DNA of 64,000 nucleotides, taken from positions 131,072,190 through 131,136,189 of the forward strand of contig CM048553.1 of the NCBI GenBank assembly GCA_026413225.1. Direction: 5' to 3'. Made by a program: the position numbers and the translations under genes. Of this stretch, positions 23,834 through 38,308 are shown in pieces. The stretch comes from Otis tarda. Its lineage: Eukaryota; Chordata; Aves; Otidiformes; Otididae. The notes beneath the pieces were generated by a model. That model was not told the origin of the DNA. It made no database searches and saw only the letters and a program-made list of their open reading frames with translations. Each line of letters starts with the position of its first letter. Within the stretch, counting starts at the first letter, position 1.

Positions 23834-26800
23834 CCAGATTCTACAATGGAAGCAGATCAGTTTACAGAAAGAATTGCATGAGCTGTGCACCTTTGGTAGA
23901 CAGTCTGCAAAACTAGATGGTTTCTGTGGTGTTTTTTTTAATTAAAAGTCTAGTGATATACTAATCAACAAGACATTTTGACGCACTAAAAAAAAAAGGG
24001 GGGGAAAGGAATGTTTTTCAGTGTGAAATCTTGTTAAGTAGGGATTTTATGTGCCACTTTTATGCTGTCCTATCAAATCTGGGATGAATACAAATATATG
24101 TTATCTTTCTGCAGTGACTTTTTGACATTCACATGCAGAAATTGTCTTCATGTTCTTTACATCAATTATAGCTAATTGTCAAAAAGAGAGAAGAAGATTA
24201 AAGAGGTAATAGATTCCAAGGGGTCAATTTCTGCTACATGTTATATTTGCATGTTAGTTGATTTACTGATTTCTATAAAAGCCTACAGGAGTGCATCACA
24301 GAGCGTAATTTGGCCCAAAATGTACACAACTGCAAATCTAACACCATTTAAATAACTAAATAAAACAATTTGAAAAATAATCAGAGCTTTTTCTATTGTA
24401 TTCTGCTGATAAACTGAGATTTAAAATTTTAGGTATTCTCTCCTCTTAGCTCAGCAGTTACACATGATTAAAAGCCTGACCTCTTTGTTCTAAGAAAGGC
24501 CCTTTCTCCTCTTCGTTTTTTAGTCTGTATCCCTCTGTAGTAGCAATTATTTCTGTACCTTTCTCAGAAGACAATGCTTACAGAAAACAAAAGTGGCAGA
24601 ATTAATAGAATTAAAATTATATTTACCAAAAATGATATGAAAAGAGAAAACAGATTTTGTATGGTATACCATGTGCTACAGGGATAACTTGTGTCTCTAG
24701 AAATTTATACTATGGCTTACATTTTCTTTCTTAAATGTGAGTACACAGTAATTTGAACATTACTCTTGGGAGGAAGAAATCAGGAAGAGAAAACTAATTC
24801 CTAAGAAGAGAAGAAACATCAAATATATGTAACACGAATCCCTCTAGGAGAAATGGAAATGGAAAATTTACTTTATTCATTTACTTTTTGTAATTTTAAT
24901 TTTATTTGCTTGCTTAGTATAGATTGAGGGCAGCTAGAAAGACCAAAGGCTGTATCAGCAAAGAGAATGTCATTCTTCAAACTGTAGGAGAAAGAATTAC
25001 AAATTTTGTTGGAAAAGATTGTGATTTTCTTTGGCAAGTGTTTAGATGAATAGTTTGCATAATGTACTTAGTACTGCTTGAGCATCTAGTCTCACTGTTT
25101 TTCTTGCTTTACACGATAGATTGTATCTATCGATTGAATATTGAAGACCTTTAAGTATTTTAATCTTTTATAAAGGAAGAGTAGAGGTGTTTTATTTTCC
25201 TCCACTGAACTAATGAAGATACACTTAAAAGTTGATTTTATAGTTCATAGCTTAGTCTAAATCCCTTTTTGCTAGTCAAGTGCCCTGTGGTTATATATGT
25301 AAAGAGCTACCAGTTAAGATGTCCACAGGTGTGGCTAAAGAATCAATAGTACAATTCCTTCCTTTTTAGGGTTCTGGTACATAGCACAAGTGAGTTTCTT
25401 GGCAGTGCATAATAGGAAAGGTCAGTCAAAACCAAATCAAGAGCTGAAAGGGAATAAAACAAAAGCTGAAAATCAAAAGTAAGGAATAGCAGCCTGGTAA
25501 ATAGGCTTGGTTCTCTCATTAAGTGAACATTTATTATGAAGGTCTTTATTGTTGCTGTTTAACAGCTCTGAGCTGTACCATATGAGCAAAAAACAGCAAA
25601 GTATCTTGAGAAATTAGGTTCAGCCACTGTTCTAAATTGTAGTCAGTTCAGCCTACTTGTAAATTGTAATACGCTGAAGATCCCAGCACCTGGTGAAGAC
25701 AAGTCCTTAAACCTGTAACTGTGTGGTAATAGGCTGCTACAACTTGCTGATTAACAGGAGGAAAGGGCCCAAGCAGTTCATATTTGTGTATTTGTTTCAT
25801 TTCTTTCCCTTCTCCATATAGGGAGTTTTAATTACAATAGCCAGAAGTTTCTCATATAGGATTAATAAAATATTGTTCTTGTTTCTGATATAGAGTCAAA
25901 AGAACTGGATCTGCAGTAACATAAATGTAGATTTCTCATTAAAAAAACCCTGAAACCTCTACAGGTGTTGAGCTGAAACCCATTGTGTGGAAAGGAGGTA
26001 GGGACTGTGTTCCTTATATGGCCTCTGGGGGCTATGTCCTATATGGTAATATGCTGGGAATACTGGTATTATATGGTGGGAATATGACAGCATCTGTATA
26101 GCCTTACAGATAATGTTTGCAAACCAGACAAAAAGATTTACAGATTAAGGATTATGTTCAGCATAGCATAACAACACATTTAATGGGAGTTGGAAAGAGT
26201 GTCCATTGTGCCTTCCTGGTTTCAGGTATTTTCACAACTATTAAACAGGGACCACCATACGGCAAAGTGAAAACAGTAGAAGGAAAGAGATGAGATGTTC
26301 ACATACCCCGTGGATGTTTATAGTATCCAGCAAGAACTGGTATGGCAGATGACTAAAAAAGATAAGTGCATTTTATTAAACTTGTAAATGTATATATTTT
26401 ATTATTTTAGGTATACTTTCACATCTTTTCTGCCAGGACTGTCCACAGGACACCTCTGGGCCTATTTATCTGAGGGTCTTTCTGCTTGGTCCCCACAGCA
26501 ATTTTTAACATAATGTTCATTTGCTACCCAGATACTGGATATATTGTCATGTTATAACTTGTCTACTCTCCAGGATGCTGGATATTTCTGCTTTAGATAT
26601 AAATTCATGTTTACAGGAGGAAAACTTTTGACTTCCAAAGATCACTAGGAAAGTTTTTCTTTTTTTCACCCATGTTTGGGCATGAGGTCTTGGAACCAAC
26701 TTTCTTTGATTCCTGGAGGAACTCATAGACATTTCAGCTTAGTCACTGCTGTTGTCAATAGCCTCTGGCAGATGTATTACACTCTCCAAAGCTCAACTAA

Positions 26801-29800
26801 TGAACCTTAGGTTTGTTTTTATGGAAAGACAAATTAAATATACCATTTTGATACAAAGAGTTCAAATTGATAAGAAACCCGTATTTTGATGAGAAACAAA
26901 TAGGTCTAATCTTCCCAAATATAATATTTTTGTGTTGGAAATTTCTGTAAATTGAAGAATCTCTGTTCAACTCAGAAAAACTATGATCCATAACGACATG
27001 GCTGCTAAGGTAAGAACTGTCAAAACTATAAGACTTTTAAAATTGCTCCTAACCCTGATCAACTAAAGCAGGGACCAGATCACATACAGAAAACGGTTTT
27101 GTCACTGGTTTCCAGCAGATGTACTTGATGTAGACAACTCTCTCAACATTTGAGCATTGCAGTCCATCTCCTCTCAACAAGTGTTTGTGATCTGAAGTAT
27201 TATTCTGAAAATTAGCTTGAAGATGTCCTTGCACAACATTATTGATTGTGATCTTTTTGCTTATTAAATAATATCAGAAAAAAACTGTTGAAAAACTTAA
27301 GCTGGGAAAGAATATTTGTGCAACTTTTGTCAGATAATTTCCTATTAAGTGTAGAATATCATACTTAATATGACCTCTTCTTCAGTTAAGCTGTTCCAAA
27401 TTAGGAGAGTCTGTGGACTTCATCAGACATACTGAGGCTTACTTGAATGAAGGAATGGTTGTTGTAGTTAGGACAAAACAAAGGCTTCGTGTACATGTGA
27501 GAGGAAGCCATTTCTTTGTGGCTGTTCTACTCCTGTCTAAAAAGTCAAGACTTAATAAAGCCTAAAAAGCTAATCTTCCTGCATGAAAACTGGTGTTTGC
27601 CTTATACATTTATATATAGAAAAGCAGAGGATTTTAAAGCTATTTGCAGGTCTAGGATAACTTCTGATTACAGTTGGGTTTAATTTATTGTAAATTTGAT
27701 TAAGCACTATACCTTTAAACCTGTATGTAAATGTTATAAAAATATGTAATATTTCTAAAGTCAGCAAAACCTGTCCACTATAGTACACTGCATACTTTAA
27801 AATAGTTTTATTTCTCTCAGGTCAACTTTTTGTGTATTTTCCTGTATCAAGGAACAAGTTCTTATTTTTTTCAAGTAAAATATTTCTGACTATATTGTGA
27901 TATTTGCTCACGAAGTCCATGATAGGTTTTGTACTCACATTTAAACTTATAGCAGCTTTTAGACTATTTTCAGCATGACATGTGTGTTCAATTAGCTTCA
28001 GAAGGCTACTGTAAAAGCAATAACTGAAGAAATGTAGTTTAAATATATCTGTTTTTCTGTTACAATTAGTAGAACAGTATCACAAGAATTTTCTGAGATT
28101 TCATTTAAAATTTAAAGTTTCTTTGAGCATAAAAAAGAGATTATTGAGAGTTCATGATAGCAGTGATGGGTGGAAAGGCTCTGCTTATTAAATTGATGGA
28201 ACAAGCATCATTATTACAATATGAGTATGTGCTCCCTGTCTACCCTTCGGAATCACTGGTGTCACACACTATGAATTTGTAGAAAACTATTTGTCCTGGC
28301 TGCTGTTTGCAGAGGAAAAATACAGCCAAGAGTAAAACTTGGTATGGTTTCAGATACAGAAATATTCGGGGCCGTCCACCTTTTCATGGGCCAACTTCTA
28401 AGATATTATTGTTAGTCCTACACTTAACCTTCTTTGTCAAAATACTATTTAAGGCATATAAAACAATATGTTATTGTTGAGGCCAAATTTACTTGCCTTT
28501 TATGAAAAGTATGTTTCTTCTTAAATGTATTGTATCTACTTGCAAGCTCATGAGAAAGATAATTTCTACCCATTTACAGATATTTGTTATATTCTCTTGT
28601 GATTATGTAGTTGTTTTATTTCCAGAATCCCTTTCTCCTTCATGTGAATTTTTACACTGAATTTAAAATACGCGTAGCTATTAAGAATTAACAGTTCAAT
28701 AGTTAACAACTTTATATTCCTAGATCTTTATTTTTCTCTTTAGTAGTGTTGTGGTATTTTTCATGTTTTTTTTTTTTCTATGCAAACTAGATGCATGTAG
28801 CATTTTATTGTCAAAATAATGTTTCAAGTAGTAAAATGGCAAGGGAATACTGACTGAGCTATTAATAAAACACACCAGCTTTTAGCTGGCAAAGCAGCAT
28901 TCTTTCCATCAAATATGTCTCAGCCTTTAATAAAGAAACTCAAGTGGTGTAGGTGAAAAATTACTTTTCTCACCCGGTCATCTGTCTGTCATGTATTATT
29001 CAGGTCACCAATGTTTGTCCTGAACTGTATCATTCTGTAGTTGTGTCAGGTATGAAATATGTTCAGTGTAATTCCATCAGACTTCACGAAGTTGATTAGA
29101 ACAGATCACCTTTCGGCATGGGCACAAGTTATCTCAGCAGATTGAGTGAAAAAGACTTATTTATCTTTGCCTTATAATAAAGAAAGAGATGAGCAAATTT
29201 ATCCATTAACCTGGAAGGAGTCTCATATTTTGTGTGAAAACAAACTGAAGGCAGTAATTCTATTGAAAATACATTAATACATGAATGTTTCCTTGAAAAT
29301 ATACATTTGTGTTTGAAACCAGAAAATATAAACCTTGAGTCACATGCATTATATAACAAGCTTTTCAATGATTCTTTTTTGACCCTGAGCAAAACCATCA
29401 GAAACAATTAAACTGGTGTTGCTTTGTTTTTGATATGTTTTAAGGTTGGAATGAGTCTTTATTTCCTTAAAAATACAAGTGTTGGTGAAGATCTAAATAT
29501 AATGGTGTGTGATATGTGTTTTATTCTAAATAAGAAGGATACAAAATACAGATTAAATACTTCGTCAGAAATATCTGTTAAAGCAGACAATTCTTGTTTC
29601 TCGAGGATAATGTCTGAAACTTCATTCTGTAATAATTTGGTAAAGCAATTTTTAATTTTTTAAAAATATTCTATGCTTTGCATTATGGAGAAAAACCCAG
29701 TGTGGCTATCAAGAGGGCATTAATGACCTAAGCAACCTTTTAAGATCTGTGAAAACTTCATGCAATCCCATCTCCAATACCCCCTTTAACTGAAAATATC

Positions 29801-31201
29801 CATACCTGATGTACAGCTCCTGTAGATTGTCAGTGCTATTGTTGTGGTGTGTACTTCCTAAAGCACTGCATCTCAGCAATGGAAAATTAATGATAGACTG
29901 TCAGACAGATTGGGACTGTCCTGTCTGCCTGTCTTCTGTCACACTGCTTGAAACATAGATCTTCACCTGTGGAGGATGCAACCTATAGGTAATTATTTCA
30001 GTCTGCATTAATGGAAGTGTAGTATGATAGAGATGGCAAAAGAAGTGGTGTGGGATTTAACAACCTGCAACTTCTGTAGGGCCACTGAGTCTCCCTTGCA
30101 GGTTGACCTTTCTCTGGGCCAAGAGCAGAGGGCCTTGCTGGTGGGTTACTCACTCTGGCTGAGCGCTCTTCTAGTGCAGCATTGGACATTGAAGCAAAAC
30201 TGAGCCTCAGTGCTTGCTGTTCCACTTCCTTTTAATAAGAAAATGTGGTCTTAGGTGCCTGCCTCTGGAAAAAGGTGGAGGACAATGAATCCTGAGAGAG
30301 GGGAGCTTAAGATGCAAACTCAAATTTTGTGTTTTCTAGAGGGTCCTCAGTTCATTTGATTTTCTGCTCTCCCTTTTTGGGAGTGGACAAGCAGGGGCTA
30401 GTATCTTAAGTTAGGGCTCTGAAATAATTCACTGTGTTGTAGTATGAACACATAAGTCATTTTATTGATCCAGGCTTTACTGGTTTAAAGGCCCACCCAA
30501 GAAAAATTTTCATTTTGTAGTTTTCAACAATACAGTAACAATATACCACAATTTGCTCAGTTATCACCTTTCTTCAGGAGGGCTGGTGAGAAATCTTGTG
30601 TAAAAGTGAAAGTATAGATTTACTTAGTAAATGACTTGTTAGCACATGCTAACATGTCCTCCAAACAAAATGCACATCTGAGGTTTAAAGCAGGGCATCT
30701 GAACGCCCCTCTCAGACACCTCCAGAATTTTCATCCTGGGTTCATGATTGTAACCAGCTTTCTAGATTTTACAGTGCTAAGCGTTTCAGAAGGGCAAAGT
30801 GCACAAAACATGCTGTTATTCTTTTAATGTTTTATTAGGGTAGTCTCCTTGCAAGAAACAGCTCTAAACTATCACAGATTGTACAGAATATAACTCAGAC
30901 TCACTTCCATTAGAAACCCGGATCTATTAAGCTACGAATTTTTTTTGTCACATCTTTATGTTAAAGTTTAAGATGTTTTTATTTCATATGAAACAGTTAA
31001 ACTCATATTTGAATTTTAATTTGGAATACTTAGAATGAGATTATTTAATAACTGAAGCACATGCTGGTATTTTGCTTTGAATAAATGGAACCCAAATTTA
31101 GCATATTGAGATAAAACTTTATATTTTGCCAAAAAAAAAAGAAAAATCTCTAAGCTCATTTCCATTTTTCTCTGAGTTAAAATATAAGAATGATATTTTA
31201 A

Positions 31202-31280
31202 TAATATCTAATAGTAAATATCTAATCAGATAGTAAATCTAATATCTAATAAATAGTAATATCTAATCTAATAGTAAAAT
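31202..31280. repeat. AT-rich minisatellite, ATCTAATAGTAA-like units
   Basis: Variants of the word ATATCTAATAGTAAAT recur about six times within 79 bp with irregular spacing, giving a tandem repeat of about 10-17 bp. Confidence 0.75.
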
Positions 31281-31524
31281 AAAAGCATAATCTTTATTTT
31301 TCAAAGCGTTGACAATGAGTAGTTCTTTATTAACCTCTTAAATAGTTGAGCATTTTTCAACATCTTTTTTCAAGCTGCTGTTGTGTTCAGTCTCTTTGCT
31401 CATCAGAAACCTTTGAGAGCCCTTTTTTCTCACTCTTTCATTCTCTGTCCATTACTCCGTGTCTTTCCCCCCTAACTTGATAAAGAGCTATACAGACTAA
31501 GGCCAGTTAAAGGATGCAGTGGGT

Positions 31525-31640
31525 CACATTCTGCCCTCAGATACAAAGTCAGGGCTTAGCTCCCATTGAATCTAAAAAGACTGCAACCAATGAAAGTTTT
31601 GATTGTGTATTTGAGAGTGGAATTTGGCCTAGCTCGTTTA
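31525..31640 (+). repeat. possible ancient amniote interspersed repeat (tentative)
   Basis: The block starts with CACATTCTGCCCTCAG and ends near GTGGAATTTGGCC. Paired phrases of this kind (ATTCTGCCCTCAG with AATTTGGCC) recur in non-coding DNA of reptiles and birds as far as I remember, but I cannot assign a family name. It lies inside an open frame (31566-31868) that I do not think is coding. Confidence 0.25.
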
Positions 31641-32682
31641 AGGAGATCATGTAATTCATTAACAGCTGTACAGTTTGTGCTATGGAAAAGAACACTAAAG
31701 CTCCATATAAATACTCATCACAATGTACTTGCCACTGTGGAAAGTGTAGGCAGAATATACAGCATGCTAACAATTGGTTTAAAGACCAAGGTTGCAACTG
31801 TCATTGAAACAGAACAGCTTAAATTGCAACGTTACTTGGCAGATAATAGTCTCAGCAGACGTAAGTAACCATAAAACCCAAGGGCACCAATCACGTGCTT
31901 CAGATGCCATGAAGACGTGATCGCCAAGCTGTACCAATACCGGGGAGGAATGTAATTTCTCAAAGGTGCCAGCGTATCTTTGCTTCTACTCTGTTCATTT
32001 AGTGGGGAATGCTGTGACATGCTGTGGTTTGTTAAAGTCAGATGCTGGAATAAAGAGATCAAATGAATAATTTTCCTTTTACTTTTTTTAAAAAAGGGGG
32101 AAAAAGAAAAATTTACTTCCATGTTTAGTGAGAAAATGTGTTTCACATATGAAAATGCAGTAATATAAAGATGAAATTTAGAGACTAAATGAAGGATTCT
32201 AGAGTCTGTTATTTTTATTTAAACTTTGAATAAATCTTCTTATGAATTTTTGCAGTCATTATATCTTAAGGATGGCAATACTGATATAAGAGTGAAAGAC
32301 TTTAGTAGGCAGGTGATCCAAAGACATGCCATTGAAAAGTTCCTAGAGATTTCACTGTGTATTAGTCTGATTAGTGTTCCTCTACTTCCCAAACAATCTT
32401 TTACATGAATTTGGGAACAGGTTATATGATATTATATGTCAATAGTGTATGGTAGCAATTTCTGCCTCATAGCTTTCATGCCAGAAGAATATCAACTAAA
32501 CATAAACCATGCCTTGTAATAAAATCCTATTTAATGAAATACAGAGGTTGTACTATTTTGGGGATATATAACCAGATTAATTCCCTGTGTACTTTGCTAG
32601 ATTTTCCTGCATTTTTTGACATCTGTGGTGGAATTCAGCCCCAGATTAAGACACTTAATTTCAGATGTTTGAGTGCGAAATA

Positions 32683-33957
32683 TTCTTCAAGAAGGGTAAA
32701 AAGGAAAATCTGAGGAACTATAGGCTAGTCACCTTCACCTCAGTCCCTGGAAAGGTGATGTAGTCAGCATGGATTTACAAAGTGATAATCATGTTTAACA
32801 AATGCTTTACATGGAGATGATTATCTTGGTGGACAACAGGAGAGCAGTGGGTGTTGTTTACTTCAATTTTAGTAAAGCCTTTCTCTGATAACATCCTTAT
32901 AGACAAGATGACAAATCACAGGTTAGGTAGGTGGACAGTGATGTGGATTGAAAACTGGCTTAACAGCTAAGTCCAGAAGAATGTAATAAGTGTCATGAAG
33001 TCCAGTTGGAGGCAAGTAACTAATAGTGTACCCCATGTACTGTTTAACATCTTCATTAATGACCTAGACAATGGGACAGAGTGAACCCTCACTAAATTCA
33101 CAGGTGATACAAAACTGTGAGAAGTGGCTGATACACTAAAGGTCATGCTGTCACTTAGAGACATCTCAATATGCTGAAGAATTGGGCTGAGGGGAATCTC
33201 ATGAAGTTCAACAAGGGGAAATACAAAGTCCTGCACCTGCACACAAGCATTCATGAAGATCAGCTGGAAAGTAGCTCTGCAGAGAAGGAACTTGGAGTCC
33301 TGGTAAACAACAATCTGACCATAAGTCAGCAATGTACCCTTGCAGCAAAGAAGACCAACAGCATACTAGACTACATTTTAAAGAGCATTGCCAGCGGGTC
33401 AAGGGACGTGAACCTTCGCCTCTACTGAGCACTGATGAGACACATCTTGAGTATTGTGTTCAGTTCTGAGATCTTCAGTAGAAAAAGGATATGGGCTTGC
33501 AGGAGTGAGTCCAGTAAAGGGCCATGAAGATGATTAAGGTACTGGAGCCTTTTTGACATGAGAAGAAGCTGAGAGAACTGGAACTATTCAGCCTGGAGAA
33601 AAGATAGTTCTGGGGCATCTTATTAATGCATATAGATACCTGAAGGGAGGGAATGAAGAAGAGGAAGCCAGACTTGGCAGGATAAGAGGCAATGTCCACA
33701 ACTGAAAATACAGAGAATTCTACTGAAATGTAAGAAAAACCTTTCTACTGTGAGGGTAGTCAAACACTAGAACATGTTGCCCTGATAGGTTGTGGAATTT
33801 CCATCTGTGGAGATATTCAAAACCAACTGGACACGATTCTTGGCAACCTGCTCTAGATTCCGGACAACTTGCTCTAGACTACTCCACTCAAGCAGGAAGG
33901 TTGGACTAGAGTATCTCAAGAGCCACTTTACAACTTCAACAATTCTGTATTTCTGAG
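32683..33957 (+). mobile_element. old CR1 LINE copy C, RT region to 3' end
   Basis: This plus-strand CR1 copy starts around the LFKKG/NYR.V..TSVPGKVM region just upstream of the RT domain. It continues through RT and the post-RT region and ends at a degraded CR1 tail (TTGGACTAGAGTATCTC, then AATTCTGTATTTCTGAG). It is far more diverged than fragment B, with many stops and indels. Near the end CTTGGCAACCTGCTCTAGA is partly repeated (about 33840-33882). It is probably a distinct, older CR1 subfamily. Confidence 0.88.
33171..33428 (+). pseudogene. CR1 ORF2 C-terminal remnant
   Basis: Eighty-five codons remain open in CR1 sense. They cover the segment after the RT palm: LMKFNKGKYKVLHLH, then SSAEKELGVLVNNNLTISQQC and KSIASGSRDVNLRLY. 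This order (thumb/connection region, then the post-RT segment) is typical of CR1 ORF2. The catalytic RT motifs lie upstream in other frames and are disrupted, so this is a relic with no function of its own. Confidence 0.8.
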
Positions 33958-36900
33958 ATACTCTTTAATATTTGAGCTATTTAGGTCCCAGTAAAGCAGA
34001 CACTGACTTTTAAGAAGCTGAATTGCTATTTGAACTCAGTTGAACTTGATTAGGTTACCCACATGTATCCATCTGGTGCCATTTTACATGTCCTAGGGTA
34101 TCTCTGATATACTGGCCTGACAGATATGGCAAAGGATATAGGAGAATCTCACATTACTCTGGACCTCTATCTGGAGTCATGTCATGTTACTTTAGGGCAC
34201 CTTTGGCAACCAAATTGTGTATTGACTAGATCTCTGTTGACTGTAACATGACCCTAGATACCTAATTCAATGCAGAGCTCTAAATTTAGGTGTTGCAGAT
34301 CATGATGGCTCAGACAACATGTGTTACGAAAGCAAGTTGGTCAATACCAGGACTTGTGTACCTTAAACACTATAACTCTCTATTTAAATTGGAATGGGAT
34401 AGAAAAGATTATTTCCCATTCAGCTCGAGGTCTTCCAGATGAATAATTAACTGTATGAAACAATCTCTCCTTCTTCATCAGCAGGAAGTATATTAGATGG
34501 TCCCTTCCTCAGCTTAACTAATCCAAAATTGTATGAGAGAACTGGCACATATTTTTTGAGGACAAACTGAAAATTGTTAAAATTAACCAGTGTTTATCAC
34601 TGGTGTTGTTGAATCTCCATTTATATTCCCCTAAACCTACTTAATATGGTAAATAAGTTAATGAGAATTTGATCGTAGTCTTTGTGTGCCGTTGGTTTAG
34701 AGATTAATGTTACTGTACATGTCTTCCATCAAGATTTCTTGAGTAGTTAGAACATCTCAGGTCTCTCTTGCAATGGTGCAACTTTCTCTGTCATAGGCCA
34801 GTTAGAGTCTGATTTTTAAAATATAGAATCAGATACTATATTTAAAAATCTTGTTATCATGGATAGTCATCAGTGTTTGGGGTTTGTTTTTTTTTTATGT
34901 GAAGAGGAGAAAAAAGTCTGTTATACAAGCTGAAATGTTAGTTGTACAAGAAAAACTGTAGAAATATTTGTCACCATAAAAAAAAAAAAAGTTTGTTGGT
35001 AGTGTAGTTCAAAGCACTTTCTTGTCAGTGCTTTAGGCATAAGTGTCTTAAAACCAATATTGAGAAAACGTCAATTTTCGTGGGAGAAGTTGTTTTCACA
35101 ATGGAATGAACAACTCACCAAAAACTTGAAGAAAATAAAATCTAACTCTATTAATTCTTATGAGATAACATGATGATTAAAGATAGTCGATTAAATAAAG
35201 TTAATCATGCTGCAAGGGAAACCTTAACCTGAAACTGCTACTAAATTCCGACCTTATGAGCTTAGTGAGTCGAGCGGTTAGTTTACTCCTGTTAAATTCT
35301 CCCTCCTTTGATGACGACATATCTATATTAAGTGCAGAGAGCATCTTACTAGTGATATTGCAAACATTTAACCATGCTGATTCCTCCACTTAAAAATGTC
35401 TGCTCAGCGAGAATTCTGTCTGCATTCATGTGACTCTGCCAGATATGTCAGTAGGCTGTTCAAGGGTAGACATCTTTAAAGAGTCAGCTCTGAAAAAAAC
35501 ATGAATCAACATTTAGCTTCAAACAGAATTAGAGTGGAGTTAAACTGATATCAAAGAAGTTAGAAAGTTTGCCTTGTCATGATGTGAAGACAGTCATACA
35601 GTATGTATTCAAGCAAGTTTGCAGGTAGCATTTTGAACATCAATGCACTTATTAAACTGTATATGGATTTTCTATATTTATATAATAATAACTAATTGCT
35701 TTTATTTGCTGTAAATTTATTTAGAATATAACTTTTATCTTCATGCTTCCTAACTGTCTTAACTTATAGTGCTGTATACTTCACCTTTCAGAAACATTGG
35801 TTTCATCTCTAAGAGCTAAAGCTTGGTTGCCAGACTCTGTTTCTAGCTTTTTCTTCAGTAATAAATGTGCCATTGACTCAGAATTATACTTGACAGAAAT
35901 AGATTTTTTAGCCAAGTAATAATTATTATTTATAATATTGGGAAATCAATTTATATTAGTAGGATGTTATACTGAAAATAAACAAATATTTTTGATAAAA
36001 ATCTCATGTCCAATTCTCATTCTTTGCATCTCAGGACATTGATTTGTAAAATTAAGGACATCTAGAGATAATTCAAGTTAGTATGGTACAATATGGCAAA
36101 GTAAGTCCCAATCAAATGTCGTATATTTTCAAGCTGCTTTAAAGTTATACTAAGTCCACAAAACTCTACAAGATTTCCTATCACACAGCCTCTGAAAGAC
36201 ACCTAGAGATACTAAGTCAGGAGATTATATGCCCACAGTAACTTTCAGTTGTGTTTTAAGAGTTTGCTCTAATAATGAGAAGTATTTGGGGGGAAAAAAA
36301 AAGTGGAAAAACAAAAAAAAAAAAAAAGCTTTGAGAGTTTCTAAACAAGACAGCTGTTGGCACACATTTTTAAAGTTTGAAGAAGAGGACATGGACTGGT
36401 TCAGTGAGAATGCACAGCTCATAATTTTACAGAAATAACACTGCACAAATCATTACTCTGTCACGTTTAATACATGAGAAATACCACACAGAGAATATGC
36501 TTTGTTGCATTATAATGAAATACTTGTATCTGTGAGAATTCAAATATGTGCATTTGCTAATGGTCAGAACATAACATATAGTCTGAAACATTCTTCTTTA
36601 GAGGTCTTATCCACCAAGAATTTCCAGCTCCCACTGAGATCAAAGAATTCCAAATGTGCTTAATTCCTTTCAAGCTATTCCCTTGAGTTCAACACACTAA
36701 GTTGACCTTTAGTACACTAAATCATAACTTCCTTGTTTGTTTGTTGGTTTTTTTTAAGGAAGTTGTTTCTTCATGCTTTTCCTGAACAAGTCTGTGGGGA
36801 CTCAGTTTAATTTTCTTTAAGGAATGTCAGGGACTAGTTTTTTAGATTTATTTGGTATTACCAAAGCATATTGTGGTAAAATGTATAATACAAAATAAAT

Positions 36901-38274
36901 TGCAAGGATGTAAAACTTAATGCCATCTGGGTTTTTGTAGCACTCGATGGAACTTAAATAATAATAATTAAGTCCTATATGACTGTAATATCTTAAGTAA
37001 TAATGTTGCAGATGAGGTTTTTTTTCTAAAAAAATTTAGAAGCAGATTTTTTCTTTTAGAAATATAATCCTATCATCTTTTTATTTGATAAAAATTTTTA
37101 CTTACTTTAAAAAAATACTTTAGAATGGTGTAAAGGAAAAACAGATCCCTCTTTTTATTTTAAAAGATGCAACATTTCATCAGGAAACAGCTCAAATCTA
37201 GAGTTCATCAGGTCATTATCTTTTATGAGACTTTTCTGAGTAGCGGAACTGCTTTATACAATTCCATGCTTCTTATAAAATGAACAAATAAGCAATATTC
37301 TTTCCATATTACTTCATTTTGTGCAATTTTCCATCTTCTTTTTGTTTTAGTTTAACTATTCTTCTGTCATTTTGCATATATAACAGTATTACATAATAAT
37401 ATTGATGAACTGTTAGGTACTAAGACTGTGGTGTTTACTTATTGCAAAAAACAATGTCTCTAATACTACCCACTGTATCAAGTTTACTTTGAAGAAGTGT
37501 TTTCAAGGTGATTTCACAAACTTCTATTTCTGTTCTGAGCACTACATACCATGATTCAGTGTGTGTATATTTTCAGAACTGATATTACTTGATTGTAGTT
37601 ACAGTAATGTTAAACTGAAATAAGATATGCACGTAGTATAGTTATGAAAATACCTGTCTAGTAAATAGTGTTCTTATTGAATCCCTAAATGTGTGTATGG
37701 TTTTCAGTGTTATGGTTGTATAAGATAGCTTGAGTGTGTCCCATTCTCACTCCATAAATTAAAGCTGGCCAGGGTCAACTGTAAGTTATGTTTATTTTTT
37801 TCTCATTGAAAGTATTTGCTTTTTACATTTATGTAACCTTTTCTTTTTTTTTTCCCTTGGAACTGCCACTCCTTTATGTATTTCCCTCTTCCTTTGAAAG
37901 ATGCACACCCTCTGTCACACAACTGGAAACATTCCTGCAATGTATGCAATTTCATGTGCGTGTGTTACCACAGGCCACATTCTTTTAAAAATAACCACGT
38001 CTCAAATTAAGTAAACTTTTGATATCTCAGACAGTAATGGAGTGTATGTATGCCACCACAGATATGTGTGCCACCACAGGCCAGAAATGGGTTATTAATC
38101 AGTAGGCAGGAAAGAGGGAGAGAGTACCTATCCCATACTGGCGAAACTGCTGGGACAGGCACTGCACAAAAAGGCCTCTGTCTCTTAACCTTAAAGAAAA
38201 AAAAATAATTGTGTGCTATTTAGGTTGATGTCTGGTTTCTCTTAGCTTATAAGCAAATAGAAACTGAGATGTAG

Positions 38275-38308
<34 letters not shown>

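Larger units (their letters stand above)
21206..32682. other. AT-rich intergenic sequence with simple repeats
   Basis: About 11.5 kb in which I recognise no gene. Open frames reach about 106 codons (21660-21980 minus) but match nothing I know. Simple repeats and a possible ancient interspersed repeat inside it are listed separately. A donor-like CTCAGCAGAC|GTAAGT occurs near 31862, without a convincing acceptor upstream. Confidence 0.65.
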
